Assembly (NCBI GenBank): GCA_946811185.2
Contig: OX328104.1
Span: forward strand, 51,568,505 to 51,632,504
Direction: 5' to 3'
DNA length: 64,000 nucleotides
Origin: Hippopus hippopus
Taxonomy: Eukaryota; Mollusca; Bivalvia; Cardiida; Cardiidae
Below the pieces are notes generated by a model that made no database searches, had not been told where the DNA came from, and saw only the letters and a program-made list of their open reading frames with translations. How positions within the stretch are numbered: position 1 is the stretch's first letter; the number at the start of each line of letters is the position of its first letter. Of the stretch, positions 45,795 through 57,521 are shown piece after piece. Made by a program: the position numbers and the translations under genes.

Positions 45795-45993
45795 GCTTTA
45801 ATAAATAAATTGCATTTTCTTAAAGGCCAAAGGTACATTTTCTCTGCAAAATCAAGAGACAGTTCGGTCATAATCTAGAATATAGCAGTGGACAGTGTAG
45901 ATCAGAGATCAGACTGCACGTTTTGTGCAGTCTGATCTTGATCTACACTGTCTGCAAAAGCTGCTGCTGTCATCTATGGTATGGAAAGAAGTA
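45795..45993. mobile_element. Hairpin MITE family 3
   Basis: Closest relative of 38366-38574. It shares AAGAGACAGTTCGGTCATAA and a perfect AGATCAGACTGCAC hairpin. Confidence 0.85.
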
Positions 45994-46261
45994 AACACTT
46001 CTTGTTACCCATCATTAATTTCCTAACTATTTTCCAAACAGACATTATTTACACTATCACATTCAAAATACATTGTTTGAAATTTAAAAGGTCTAAACTC
46101 AAAAACATACTTTTTCTGGGCTTGCATTTTAATTTAAAAAGGTTTAACTCCTTAGCAGGTGACAAAGTTACAGACAGGTCTGTTTTGAAAGGATTTGAAG
46201 ACAACAAATGTGACTCAATCAAAAGAAATTGCATACGGAAGGGTAGAAAATTTAGGAAAAG

Positions 46262-46505
46262 GAAAAAAGAGCACCGCATGCGGATTCCAAGGCTTGGCTG
46301 CAGTTGGTTTACAGTGAAAATTTTAAGTCGAAAAGAGGGGCATAACTGTGTCCAAAATATTTTGATGGTTACCTGCCCTTGTTGTTTGGGTCCCCTTTTG
46401 ATAGCTAATAGCTTGTCCACATTTGAAATAAATATCTCCAGTAATAAAAGAGATAAACTGTCAGTTTTCGAACAGAGGTGCAGACTACATAGATAACGAC
46501 ACCAG
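46262..46505 (-). mobile_element. Second Helentron-like family, 3' fragment
   Basis: Inverse of 27105 and 32505. The hairpin GCACCGCATGCGG lies at its left edge. Confidence 0.55.
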
Positions 46506-46740
46506 GGCTATGACAATAACTTGAGTTTTCTTGAGAAACAGCCAAGTCAAAAAGGCTGCCTACCAGCATTTTCTCCTTTTCCCACATCTTTCAAGGCCTC
46601 CTTCCTCAGTGTTTTTAAAATTCCGAAAATGTTTGGTAAATGGTTAAACTTGGAAACATTTTGCAGGGCTTGTGATCAATTTATCATTTTATCATTGTGA
46701 AAAAAGGTTGATTTTTTTACAACTAATTCTTCTAGGACTG

Positions 46741-46826
46741 AGATGAAAACTTTTACATAGACACTTTGAACTGGTTATTTAAGATGAAAACTTTTACATA
46801 GACACTTTGAACTGGTTATTTAAAAT
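46741..46826 (+). repeat. Exact 43-bp tandem duplication
   Basis: Two adjacent copies of a unit containing AAAACTTTTACATAGACACT, ending just before the candidate exon acceptor. Confidence 0.9.
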
Positions 46827-46829
46827 CAG

Positions 46830-46953
46830 ACCTGACAATGTGATATACTTTGTAACACTTCAAAGAATGGAACAAGAGCTTGAAAGACAGACAGGAGTCA
46901 ACGTCAAGTACAGAAGACATTTAGAAGGATTGGATCAGACTAAAACAAGATGA
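46830..46953 (+). CDS. Candidate terminal exon of an unidentified gene
   Basis: Directly after an acceptor (aaaatcag, AG at 46828-46829) an open frame of 40 codons runs to TGA at 46951-46953. It reads as charged, helix-like protein (for example RMEQELERQTGVNVKYRRH) and is not part of any repeat family seen in the window. I do not recognise the protein and found no convincing upstream exon between 37.1 and 46.8 kb. A 43-bp exact direct duplication lies immediately upstream and duplicates the likely branch-point region. It could also be chance. Confidence 0.38.
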
Positions 46954-46972
46954 TCAATCTGGCGTTAAGTTT

Positions 46973-47180
46973 TTAACCCTTATCCTGCTAAATAAAACAT
47001 GAAACTGAACCCGATAGTGAAAACCCAAATTTTCCTATTTGAAGGGTAATTTTAGAGGAAAGATATCTCCTTATCAGACAGTGTACATCCAAGATCAGAC
47101 TGCATGTTCTGTGCAGTCTGATCTTGATCTAGGCTGTCTGCAAAAGATCAGCTAGTCGCGCTTAGCAGCCTAATGGTTAA
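46973..47180. mobile_element. Hairpin MITE family 3
   Basis: TTAACCCTTATCCTGC to CAGCCTAATGGTTAA with a strong hairpin. Confidence 0.85.
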
Positions 47181-47449
47181 ACGTACCTACCAATTAACTA
47201 GGCCCGAAGTTTTCAAGCTTTCCTAAATAGACAAAAAGCAATTTATCCATGCTCACAAAATATCTGAGAGTACTGAACTTCTTGGATAAAGATATAGAGG
47301 AACACATGTCAATATATTTATAATAATAATGTAGTTCTATAATTATATAGGCAATTAATTCAAAAGCATTCTTTCAGAAGGTGAAACCAAACACACAGTG
47401 CACATTAACCAACTTTATCATAAACAATTTTATGACTATTAAACCTGAT

Positions 47450-48010
47450 TCAAAGGCTTAACCCCTTAAATTATCCTTAGTTTCAATGACCCATAATACC
47501 GGGTATGAGAGAATGAGAACTTTTAAATACCGAAGAAGTGAGAGGTTTTCAAAACATTTTGGGAAAGGTTGAAAATGCTGTTTACCAGCATGTTCTCCTT
47601 CCACAGTGTTTTCTACCCTTTCAAAGACAAATCCCATTTTTTAATCATTTACTATACAATCCCATGTTTTAAAAACCCTGGTGAAAACTCTCTTTAAAAC
47701 ATTGTGGGAAAATATGGAAACGCTCATAACCAGCATTTTCTCCTTTCCCCACCATGTTTTCAAAAGGGTGTTTCCTCGGGAACCTTAACTCTTTACCACA
47801 CAACCACAAGTTTTAACGACCCTGACAATAAAGCCTTTTGAAAACATTGTGGGAAAAGAAGAAAATGCTAGTAACCAGCATTCTCTCCTTTTCCCACAAT
47901 GTTTTCTACCCTATTAAAGACAGAATCATTTTGGGAGCACTGAATTTGTTGAGTGCATATGGTTTCAATTTTGGTCCAGTCCAAACCTATGTCATTTGGT
48001 AAAGAGTTAA
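47450..48010. mobile_element. TTAA-MITE family 1 cluster
   Basis: Three adjoining copies. The best delimited is 47785-48010, TTAACTCTTTACCACA to GGTAAAGAGTTAA. Confidence 0.8.
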
Positions 48011-48802
48011 AACTCGTAATTGTGTTGTAAACGATTGAGAAATTAACATTATTTCTCTCATGGAATAATGCTATGCAGCCAAATCTGCATACTTTCTTCC
48101 TTCTAGATTTTCTCTATGCAAGAAATATAAAATTTTCATATGGGCATTTGCTTTGAATATAATATCCAATATCTATAGATAAGATTCTATTTGCATAATA
48201 ATTGTTCAATCCATTATTGCCAAGTTATGCCTCCTAAACTTTCTTTATACAGAGAAATGACATTTTTCCACACAAGAAATTTAACACAATTTTTAACCTT
48301 GAACCAAACAAGCCTACAGTTTCAGAAGGCTTCTGAAAACACTGCGGGAAAAGGAGAAAATGCTAATAACCAGCATTTTCTCTTTTAACCATTAAGTTTT
48401 TCTTATCCTTTGAACCCTTTACCAAACAATCTCGAGTTCTAACGACCCTGAAGAAGAAAGCTTTTGAAAAAAATTTTGGGAAATGATACTGGTAACCAGC
48501 ATTTTATCCTTTCCCACAATCTTTTTACCCTATATAAGATAGAAAGGATCTTGTCCAAATTTTTGTCGCTTGGTAAAGAGTTAAGGACAAAATTAATGCC
48601 ATCGACTGAGCCACAGAAAATTTGTTACATGCAAATGCTTTCAATTTGGACAAGTTAAAAATTTTGAAGTCTGGAAACGAGTTAATCCTTAAAGTGCCTT
48701 TTACAATTATAGTAGCTTTTGCTGCCAGTGTAGATCAAGATCAGACTACACAAAACATGCAGTCTGATCTTTGATCTTCTCCATCTACTTTGCTGAAACC
48801 CT

Positions 48803-49030
48803 TTAACCCTTTACCAGACGACAAAACTTTAGCCTTGTCCAAATTTAAAGCATTTGCAGACGACTATTTCAATGCCACTCAAATGGTCCAATTTTTCTTT
48901 GATAGGGTCGAAAACATTGTGGGAAAAGGAGAAAATGATGGTTACCAGCATTTTCTCCTTTTCTCACAATCTTTCCAAAAGGCTTCTTTCCAAGTCTGTT
49001 AAAAGTAGGCATTGTGGGGCAAAGGGTTAA
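48803..49030. mobile_element. TTAA-MITE family 1
   Basis: TTAACCCTTTACCAGA to CAAAGGGTTAA. Confidence 0.9.
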
Positions 49031-49500
49031 AGTACAGCCATCATAATATTGTAACTATTTTGGTTGTTCTTTTAAACTAAAAAATGTCTGCTGGGTTTAT
49101 TCTGCACCCTAAGTTTTAAGACCTGAGTATCTATTTAGATAAAACAAGGAACTTGCTTATTGGGGAGCATGTTACTTGACTTTCATAGCACTTAATAATA
49201 AACATTAGCACAATGATGCAATCTGAGCCAAATATACAGTCTAACCCACAGATGTAGTGCCTTCAATTATTCTGTTTTCTTTTGTTTCTCCTATGTACAT
49301 GTATTTCATTTTGATACAATTTCTCCCAATATGAATGTAAGATCTGTTATGTTACATTTCAAGTGCAAAAATAAAATCTTTAATTTATATTTTCAAAATC
49401 CAATTATATCTTCATAAAATTATGTAGATAGATTAAGCCAAAAATAGTGATTTTTTTTTTCTTGAATAAATTTGAATCAGGTGTCAGGTGTTCAAATCTC
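49031..49500. other. Unrepeated stretch, possible 3' UTR of the minus-strand gene
   Basis: No MITE sequence is seen. It lies directly downstream of the minus-strand stop at 49505. Confidence 0.35.
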
Positions 49501-49504
49501 TCCA

Positions 49505-49596
49505 TTAATCATCCTTTGAGGTTGTTGAGTCAATGACCCTCCTGCGCGCAGCTTCAGCCATAGCTTCCTGGGCTTCCTCCGACACTACTTCTTGAA
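49505..49596 (-). CDS. Candidate terminal exon of an unidentified minus-strand gene
   Basis: On the minus strand an acceptor (cctttcag, complement at 49597-49604) is followed by 92 nt: two bases finishing a codon, 29 sense codons and TAA (complement of 49505-49507). The peptide is alanine/glutamate-rich helix (SEEAQEAMAEAARRRVIDS) ending in a polar tail. GC content is visibly higher than in the flanks, as expected for coding sequence. I do not recognise the family and found no secure upstream exon in 50-64 kb. If real, it converges with the candidate exon ending at 46953, and the unrepeated stretch 49040-49500 would be its 3' UTR. Confidence 0.5.
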
Positions 49597-49619
49597 CTGA
49601 AAGGATACACAACACGAGA

Positions 49620-49850
49620 TAGTTAATTCTTTACCAGTTGAAAAAATTTTGGACTCGACCAAATTGGAAGCATTAGCAGATGACAAAATATATGTAGCTC
49701 CAATGATAATTTCTGCCTTTGATAGGGTAGAAAACACTGGGGGAAAGGAGAAAATGCTGGTTACCAGCATTTTCTCCTTTTCCCACAATGTTTTAAAAAA
49801 CCTTCTTCTTTAGGATCGTTAATAGTCAGGATTATGTGGTACAGGGTTAA
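49620..49850. mobile_element. TTAA-MITE family 1
   Basis: TTAATTCTTTACCAG to ACAGGGTTAA, in the intron upstream of the minus-strand candidate exon. Confidence 0.85.
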
Positions 49851-50062
49851 CGGAAATCCAGAAACGTAACAACTCAGAAAAAAAAAAACCTTTGAAAACA
49901 TTGTAAGAAAAGGAGAAAATGCTGGTAACCATCATTTGCTTCTTTTCCCACAATATTTTCTACCCTAACCAAAACTAGATTCCATGTTTTTAGCCACATT
50001 TAATTTGTTATCTATAAATCCTTTTGATTTAAACGAGTCTAAAATTATCATCTGATAAGAAG

Positions 50063-50306
50063 TTAACCCTTCACCACACAATCCCAATTTTTTAATGACC
50101 CTTAGGTAAAAGGTGTTTAAAAACATTGAGGGAAAAAGATAAAATGCTGGTAAACAGCATTTTCTCTCCAGCATTTTCACCATTCCCCACAATGTTTCCT
50201 ACCTTTTCAAAGGTAAATTCCAAAATTTAAGCCACATATGATTTTTCATCTGCAAATGCTTTGAATTTGGATAAGTCTATATCAGTGTTGTGTGGTAAAG
50301 AGTTAA
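50063..50306. mobile_element. TTAA-MITE family 1
   Basis: TTAACCCTTCACCACA to GGTAAAGAGTTAA, with part of the core duplicated (AGCATTTTC twice). Confidence 0.85.
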
Positions 50307-50351
50307 GCATTTACTTCATACTTGGTAAAGAGTTCACCATTTACTTTATAT

Positions 50352-50717
50352 ATTATTATACTGCAAAGAAATTTCTCGTGATCTGATTGGATAATCTGCC
50401 CCGAACATATATATTATTTACACTGGCAAAACCAACGTAAAAGCAGTTTCCCTTTCGGAAGCCCCGTATACATGACTACGCTTTCAACGCAACATCCCAA
50501 ATTTCGGCGTCGATCAAGATTAACATCAAGATTATGCACCAAACTGCACATTTTACCAAGGTTTCAGTGACGTCAGTTCCCAGTGACGTCAGTTTTCATT
50601 GAATTGGGGCACTCGAAGGGAAATTCTACTTTGTCAGCGTACTCAATTTTTGAAAATAAAAAACAGGTAAATTTCGCTTGATACATGTTGGAATGGTAAA
50701 ACTTTGCAGTATAATAA
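50352..50717 (+). mobile_element. MITE with TTATTATACTGCAAAG inverted ends, copy 1
   Basis: 366 bp with 16-bp perfect inverted ends. The interior matches 54979-55353 in reverse orientation. Confidence 0.88.
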
Positions 50718-50719
50718 AT

Positions 50720-50908
50720 TAGTCGTACAGTCAGGTGGCAGGGGACTTGGAAACTTGTTCACGGGACTTTGAAACTTGTTCACGGGACTTGGAAACTTGT
50801 TCACGGCTGTGGTGAATCATGTCACCACCTTGCCTTTGGCTCGGGACGACATGATTCACCACAGCCGTGAACAAGTTCCAAGTCCCCTGCCACCTGACCG
50901 TACAACTA
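50720..50908. repeat. Snapback palindrome, copy 1
   Basis: Arms carry CAGGTGGCAGGGGACTTGG and GAATCATGTC around 50830. The left arm has an extra local triplication of GGGACTTGGAAACTTGTTCAC-type units. Confidence 0.88.
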
Positions 50909-50944
50909 ATACTGTCTTATATACTGTCTTTAACACTTGTTTGC

Positions 50945-51170
50945 AAATTTAACTCTTTACCACACAAGAACATTTTAGACTGGTCCAAATTGAAAGCAGT
51001 TGCAGACAACAAAGTAAGCATAGCCCAAATTGAGCAATTTGTCTTTGACAGGGTTGAAAAAAGTGCGGCAAAAGGAGACAATGAACATTATCAGCATTTT
51101 CTCCATTTTCCACAAGATTTTCAAACGTCTTTTTCAATAGGGTCATTAAAGCATAGGAAAAGGGTTAAGA
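50945..51170. mobile_element. TTAA-MITE family 1, diverged
   Basis: TTAACTCTTTACCACA to AAAGGGTTAA. The hairpin is decayed. Confidence 0.75.
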
Positions 51171-51508
51171 GGGAATCTCCACAACTTTTAAAAACTTCTC
51201 AATATTGTCACAGTGATAGAGCTCACAGTCTCACATGGTTTAAAAAAGAATAAATGTTGGTTACCAGCATTTTTACCAGCTTTTTCCACAGTGTTTTCTT
51301 TAGCCCTTTTAAGGTAGGATTGTTAAGTGAAGGATAAATATCCCAGAGATAATACAAGCTGTTCAACTATAATAAAAAAGTATAAACTTTCCAATCTGTT
51401 GTTATAAATATTTATAAAATTTTGTCAGGTAAAGTTACAATCTACACAGTAGCAACATACCTCGATAATTTGATATTCTTAATAATTAATATCTGAGAGG
51501 ATTTTATC

Positions 51509-51728
51509 AACCCTTCGGCTGCTATGCCTGACTCACTGACCTCTCACTGACCTTTTGCAGACAGTGAAGATCAAGATCAGACTGCACAGAATGTGCAGTC
51601 TGATCTTGGAACTGCACTGTCCGACAAGGAGATGTCTTTCCCCAAGAAATATGTTTGCAATGGAAATACATGGGTGTTTACAGTTAGCTTGAAAGTTTCA
51701 TTTGAATTTATTTTGCAGGATAAGGGTT
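51509..51728. mobile_element. Hairpin MITE family 3
   Basis: CAACCCTTCGGCTGC to GCAGGATAAGGGTT with a near-perfect AGATCAGACTGCAC hairpin. Confidence 0.8.
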
Positions 51729-51824
51729 CATGAGTTTTATGTTGCTCTCAACACTATTTCAGCTGTATCATGGCAACTACTTAGTCATTGATGTCTTTCC
51801 TGGGTGTTCCAAGCACTATAATTG

Positions 51825-52050
51825 ATTGAAAGGTGTTTTTCGCCACTTTCAGCATTATTTCTGTCATCACAGCTACAGCTAGCTTATTAATGTATGTTCT
51901 GGGTTTCACCAGTAGGAGGCTACAGCTCTGAAGTGTCTTGCCCAAGGACACTCCCATAAAAAACCCGGTGCCTCCAGTAAGGCTTGAACCTGTGGCCTCC
52001 AGGTTACAAATCCTACACTTTACAATTACCACTAAGACTAAGACACACAG
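51825..52050 (-). mobile_element. tRNA-derived SINE, V/Meta-type tail
   Basis: On the minus strand: A-box-like TTAGTGGTAA, B-box-like GGTTCAAGCC, then a tail with GAAAGTGGCGAAAAACACC and an AATCAATTA end. The tail is like the SINE at 30959, the head is different. Confidence 0.65.
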
Positions 52051-52134
52051 GACCCTTCAACCTTTAGGGAAAAGGCTTTTAAAAACCTTGTGGCAAAAGG
52101 AGAAAATGCTGGTAACCAATTTAAGTAAACTGTT

Positions 52135-52660
52135 ATTGTACCTAGAAAAGTGACATTGTCAATCAAGCAGAACAAAAATTAAAAGTACATGTACATGTAC
52201 TTTTTCTTCACAATTATTTTTCAAAAATGTATCTTATGTATTGCTTTTAACAGTTCAATAGTGGCCAAATGTAAACATTTAGGGAGGTTATGGGTTTCAC
52301 AATATGTTACAGCACAATAAGCTGGCTGAAAATTGTAATTGTAAAACTAGAATTAAAGTTGCCAACTTCAATTCTAGTTTCATGACATGAAGTATGACAC
52401 AACATACTGTAACACATTGTCTGACTTGTAATAATATCTACTGGTATACTTTTCTTCATTCAATGATATAAATTAAATGTGCCTGGAATTTGCCTGAAAC
52501 TCCTACCATGTAAAAAAAAATGAATTTTAAAAGCATTTGAAATGAACAAAAAATGTTGCTCAAGTAACTATATTTTGTCTTTGGAGGGGTAGAAAAAACT
52601 GGGGGAAAAGAACAAAATGCTGGATATGGTAATTGACAAGCAGTTGAGATGTGGAAGTAC
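52135..52660. other. No gene recognised
   Basis: Contains a short inverted pair (AACTAGAATTAAAGTTG / CAACTTCAATTCTAGTTT, 52345-52381) and a decayed TTAA-MITE on the right. Confidence 0.4.
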
Positions 52661-53143
52661 TTCAACCCTTTACCAAACCCAAGTTTTAATGACCATAGGG
52701 AAATAAGTTTTTGAAAACACTGTGGGAAAAAGAGAAAATGCTCATCTTCCCATATCTTTTTTACTCTTTCAGAAATAAACCCCATCATTTCAGCTACGTT
52801 TAATCTGTTATCTGCATATGCTTTCAGTTGGAACAAGTCTACTATTTTTTTTTCGATTTGTACAGAGTCAGAGATGAATAATTGGACAAATCATCTCTGT
52901 AATTTGGATGTATCTACACCAGTATTTTCTCATTTTTCTACAATTTTTTCAAATGTTGTACCACTGAACAATGATATAAATCTCTGTATAGTTGTATAAG
53001 GATCTTTGGTAAAGTGTTAAATTTAAGGGGAAATTGTCCGATTGATTGATAATTATTCCAATTATACATGGACATACATATGTTAGCTGCTGCATATAAT
53101 TCAGGAGGTACTGAGTAGAGAGTATCCTTGTAGCCAACATAGA

Positions 53144-53388
53144 TTAACCCTTTCCCAATATATGATTTTTACCTGATATGCCAATTTTAGACTCTTCCAG
53201 TTCAACAGCAAATAAAGATATGATGTCAAAAATGTGGACAAATGGAAATACAGATATCTGATAGAGTAGAAAACATTGTGCGAAAAGGAGAAACTGCTCG
53301 TTACTAGCAGTTTCTCCTTTTCCCACAATGTTTTAAAAAGCTGTGTTCTTGATGTGTAAAAATGAGTATCTGTGGAGTAAAGGGTTAA
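53144..53388. mobile_element. TTAA-MITE family 1 with covarying hairpin arms
   Basis: TTAACCCTTTCCCA to AAAGGGTTAA. The core reads AAACTGCT...AGCAGTTT, with both arms changed relative to AATGCTGG...CCAGCATT. Confidence 0.85.
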
Positions 53389-53919
53389 ACCATCCTGAAA
53401 AAAAAAAGCTTTTGAAAATAATGTGGGAAACAAAGAAAATGCTGATAACCAGCATTTACTATTTTCCACACGGTTTTCTACCATTTTGAAGACAATTATA
53501 ACCATTAGAGTAACATTTAATTTGTTGTTTGCTAATGCCTTCAATTTTGACATGTCTAAAAACAGTAATTGATAGAGAGTTAAGGTTTAGTACATGACTA
53601 ATATGAGAACATTGTCACACAGGAGAAATTGTCGGTTATTGCAATCCTTTTTTTCCTTTCACAATGTTTTCAAACATGAAACTCTGCATGGAAAAGATCA
53701 GTTTGCTGCTGCTTATATGTGTTAACTTAAAACCTTTTGCATATTTGAACAAATGGTTTTCACAATAATTCTCTTCTTCACAACCAATTTTATGCAAGTA
53801 AGCTCAAACCCTTTTTCAAATCATCCAAAACTTTTAAAAGTTATTCTCTGTCAGCCATGCATAGAAGAAAGGCATAAATCCTTGTATTATGAAAACAAAC
53901 TAACAAATATTTGAGAGGT

Positions 53920-54145
53920 GCTCTGGGAACAATGGGGATATAATAAATGCATCTTCGTAAATGCATTATACCACTATATCAAGCTTGTTGTCACATAATA
54001 TGAGTCCATTTTGTCTTACAACTGGATAAATCATAGGGTAGAATGATCCACTGACATGCAGAAAAAGTTCTGACCCATGTCAGCCTGTGCAGTCTGCACA
54101 GGCTGACATGGGTCAAAACTTTTTGCAGAAACATTCATGAAAGCT
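53920..54145 (+). mobile_element. MITE family 2
   Basis: GCTCTGGGAACAATGGGG start, with a perfect GTCAGCCTGTGC/GCACAGGCTGAC palindrome. The right end is decayed. Confidence 0.75.
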
Positions 54146-54289
54146 ACCAACTTTTTACAGAAACAACAAAGTAAATATTGCTTTAGTGCTGAGAGTTATA
54201 CGACTGAACCTAGAAAATAAGCTGTCGACTATCAGGATAAATGATAACTCGGAACATCCAATGTTGGTAAATCTCTGTTCAAGAGACTA

Positions 54290-54515
54290 TAACTCTTTAC
54301 CTCATGACAAAACTTTAGACCTGTCCAAATTGAAGTCATTTGCAGACAACAAAATCAATGTGACTGAAATGATGGAAGTTGTCTGTGATAGGGTAGAAAA
54401 CATTGTGGGAAAAGGAGAAAATGCTGGTTACCAGCATTTTCTCCTTTTCCCCCAGTTTTCAAAAGCTTGCTTTTTCGGGATCATTAAAATGCAGGATTGT
54501 GTAGTAAAGAGTTAA
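54290..54515. mobile_element. TTAA-MITE family 1
   Basis: TAACTCTTTACCTC to GTAAAGAGTTAA with a clean hairpin. Confidence 0.88.
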
Positions 54516-54831
54516 GTGAACGCTTTCAGAACAGAAAACAAGACCAAGAAAAGACAACCATTAGCCTAAGAATTGACAGATCAAATAAATATGATATATA
54601 CCCTTTACCACACACTAAAATCATAAATCTTGCAACAATAAAAAGCCTTTGTAAAATACAGATCAAATGTAGCTCAAGTAATGGAATATCTTTGACAAGT
54701 TAGAAAACATTGTGGGAAAACAAGAAAATACCTGGTTACCAGCATGTTCCCATTTTCCAACAACACTTTCAAAAACCTTTCTCATCATGATCATTACACC
54801 AAGTGATTGTCTGGTAAAGAACTCACAATAT

Positions 54832-54976
54832 TAGTTGTACGGTCAGGTGACAGGGGACTTGGAAACTTGTTCACGGCTGTGGTGAATCATGTCGCCCCGA
54901 GCCGAAGGCGAGGTGGCGACATGATTCACCACAGCCGTGAACAAGTTTCCAAGTCCCCTGCCACCTGACCATACGA
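54832..54976. repeat. Snapback palindrome, copy 2
   Basis: 145 bp. Arms of about 60 bp are almost perfectly inverted around CCCCGAGCCGAAGGCGAGG. Confidence 0.9.
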
Positions 54977-54978
54977 TT

Positions 54979-55353
54979 TTATTATACTGCAAAGTTTTAC
55001 CATTCCAACGTTTGTTAAGCGAATTTTACCTGTTTTTTGGTTTAAAAAATTGAGTACGCTGATGAAGTAGAATTTCCCTTCTGAGTGCCCCAATTCAATG
55101 AAAACTGACGTCACTGGGAACTGACATCACTGAAACCTTGGTAATACGTGCTAAACGTGCAGCTTGGCGCATAATCTTGATGTTAATCTTGATCGACGCC
55201 GCCATTTTGGATGTTGTGTTGATAGTGTAGTCATGTCTACGGGGCTCCCAAAAGGGAAACTGCTTTTATGTTGGTTTTGCCAGTGTACATGATATATATG
55301 TTCGGGGCAGATTATCCAATCAGATCACGAGAAATTTCTTTGCAGTATAATAA
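54979..55353 (-). mobile_element. MITE with TTATTATACTGCAAAG inverted ends, copy 2
   Basis: 375 bp, reverse of 50352-50717, again next to the snapback palindrome. Confidence 0.88.
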
Positions 55354-55434
55354 AAATAAATGTAGTCTGACCTCAATCTACTCCTATCCACATAAACAAA
55401 GTAACTCAACTTGTCCTCAGCCATTCCAGGATTA

Positions 55435-55880
55435 ACCCTTTACCTGATGACAAAATTTTAGACACGTTGAAGTGGAAAGCATTAATTTTGAAGACGACAA
55501 AGCATGCAACTCAAATACTGGGGTTAATGTTAAGAAGGCTGGAAAACAAATGGGAAAAGGAGAAAATGCTGTTCACCAGCATTTTCTTTTTCCAACTATG
55601 TTTCCATAAACCCTTTCAAAAGGCTCTTTAGTTTTTTATCAGATGACAAAATTGTAGCCTCGTCCAAATTAAATGCACTAACAGACAACAAATTTTCTGT
55701 TTCTCAAAGAAAAGGATTCATGTTTGAGGGGGTAAAAAACATTTTTGTAGTTGGGGAAAAATGCTGGTTGCCAGCATGTTCTGTTTTACCCATAATCAAA
55801 AGCTTTATTCCAAGGGCCATTGAATCAAGGGATTCTGTGGTACAGGGTTCTAAAATATGACAGTCTGGTAAAGGGTTAAT
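55435..55880. mobile_element. TTAA-MITE family 1, two diverged copies
   Basis: TTAACCCTTTACCTGA at 55433, two core-hairpin remnants, and GTAAAGGGTTAA at about 55878. Confidence 0.7.
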
Positions 55881-56193
55881 ACATGAACATATTCATTCCA
55901 GCCAGACACCACATACTGGTAATACTACAGGTAAGACACAATTCAAGCCAGCACTCAAAAGCCTTTAAGATAAATACAAAGGTATTCTTGATTACAGGTG
56001 TACAATTAAAAGGCGTCCTATGATATTTTGTCACTGTTAAACATTCTGTCTTTACAGGTGCAATTTTCGTTTGCATAAACCATGGTTAGACTATACAAAA
56101 TGTGAGTCTGATTCTGGATCTGTACCATCCATTGCATTCTAACCCTTAGAGCACCAAATAAACCCTACAGTCTAGAAATACGACTCAACTAAT

Positions 56194-57378
56194 CAGGGCT
56201 TTTTTTCCTTCTATAATTGAGGCCGATATTCGGTGACTTCCCAATTGCAAAAAGCATCATTTTTTCCCAATTATGGCAGAATTTCCCAATTTTGCTGAAA
56301 GAATTTCCCAACTTTGCTGGAAGAATTTCTCATGAAATGATACTGAAATTCCCAACAAGTTAAAATACCAATTTCTCAAAGCTATTTCAAATGACCAGAC
56401 ACAAAACTTTCGTTATTTAGCAGTGATTGAAACCCAAAGCAGGCTTTTTATTGATTTGTACCGAAATGACTCAGCTGACTGCGCTGCGGTACGGCCAAAA
56501 TGTTGCGTTTTCTTGGCGCCATTTGGTTTGTTTAATGGAGGCAGTCTGAACCTAACCGAGTTATTTTTTCCGCATTATAACACCGCACGTAGACTGAATG
56601 CTGTTGTCATTTCTCTATCATTTAGTATTAAATCTTTTGACATGTTATATAATTGTTTGTCTTTCGTAAAAACTTACAGCTGACAAAAGAAGTTTTCTTA
56701 ACAATGTGGAACAAATTCTTACTCGGTTGCAGTCAACGTATTTAGAAAAAAAAAAACAAACACGCTGTATCCAAGTATAACATGTCAAGAACAGGGAAAC
56801 ATTACAAAAAGTTCGTTAAAAGGGCTGCAGATGATAAAGGCTAGCGCAGCCTTTTTACTTTAGGCGTGAAACGTTCAAATTCTTTGCTGATCGATCTACA
56901 GGTAATCAAATCTCCGCATGCCAAGTTTCAATCTGAAGTGCCGGTTCTGTCGGGCATCGCCGATCTCCCGTTGTCTGAAGACTAGACAATTATTATCACT
57001 GCACATGATGCAAACTCTACATCTCCAGACATAATATCAATGCCTAGCCTTGTTACTTCAACAGATAGTGATTCCCTTGTATCATATGATTGCCCGAAAA
57101 CTCCTACACTCATGGGTGTACCACAGTAGTGTTAAAAACGACTATAAGCCTATATGTGCAAATGCTGTGAGATATTTGGCCATGTTTAAGCAGTTAAAGT
57201 GTGACTGTTGAATTTGTTTCACTTTCTATTTACTGTACGAATGTACACTGCCATTAATTTGTTTTATTGATGTATCTTGAAAGTCAGTTTGATTTTTCCC
57301 AATTTGGCCAAAATCACGCTTAAATTTCCCAAAATGAAAGGCTAAGGCCCCTTCCCAATTTTTGGCAAAAAAGCCCTG
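56194..57378. mobile_element. hAT-like non-autonomous element, 1185 bp
   Basis: Ends CAGGGCTTTTTT / AAAAAAGCCCTG, with a 5-bp duplication CTAAT (56189-56193, 57379-57383). TTTCCCAATTTTG-type words recur near both ends. The centre (56420-57200) has short frames but no transposase motif. Confidence 0.82.
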
Positions 57379-57521
57379 CTAATTGCAAGGTTGCTTTTGT
57401 CCTGAATGTCTCAGCATAGCCAGCACAGTAGATGACAGATCAAACTGCATATTTTGTTCAGTCTGACTTTCATCTACACTGGCTGCAAAGGCAAGTGAAA
57501 TTGTATAAGAAGCTCTGAAGG

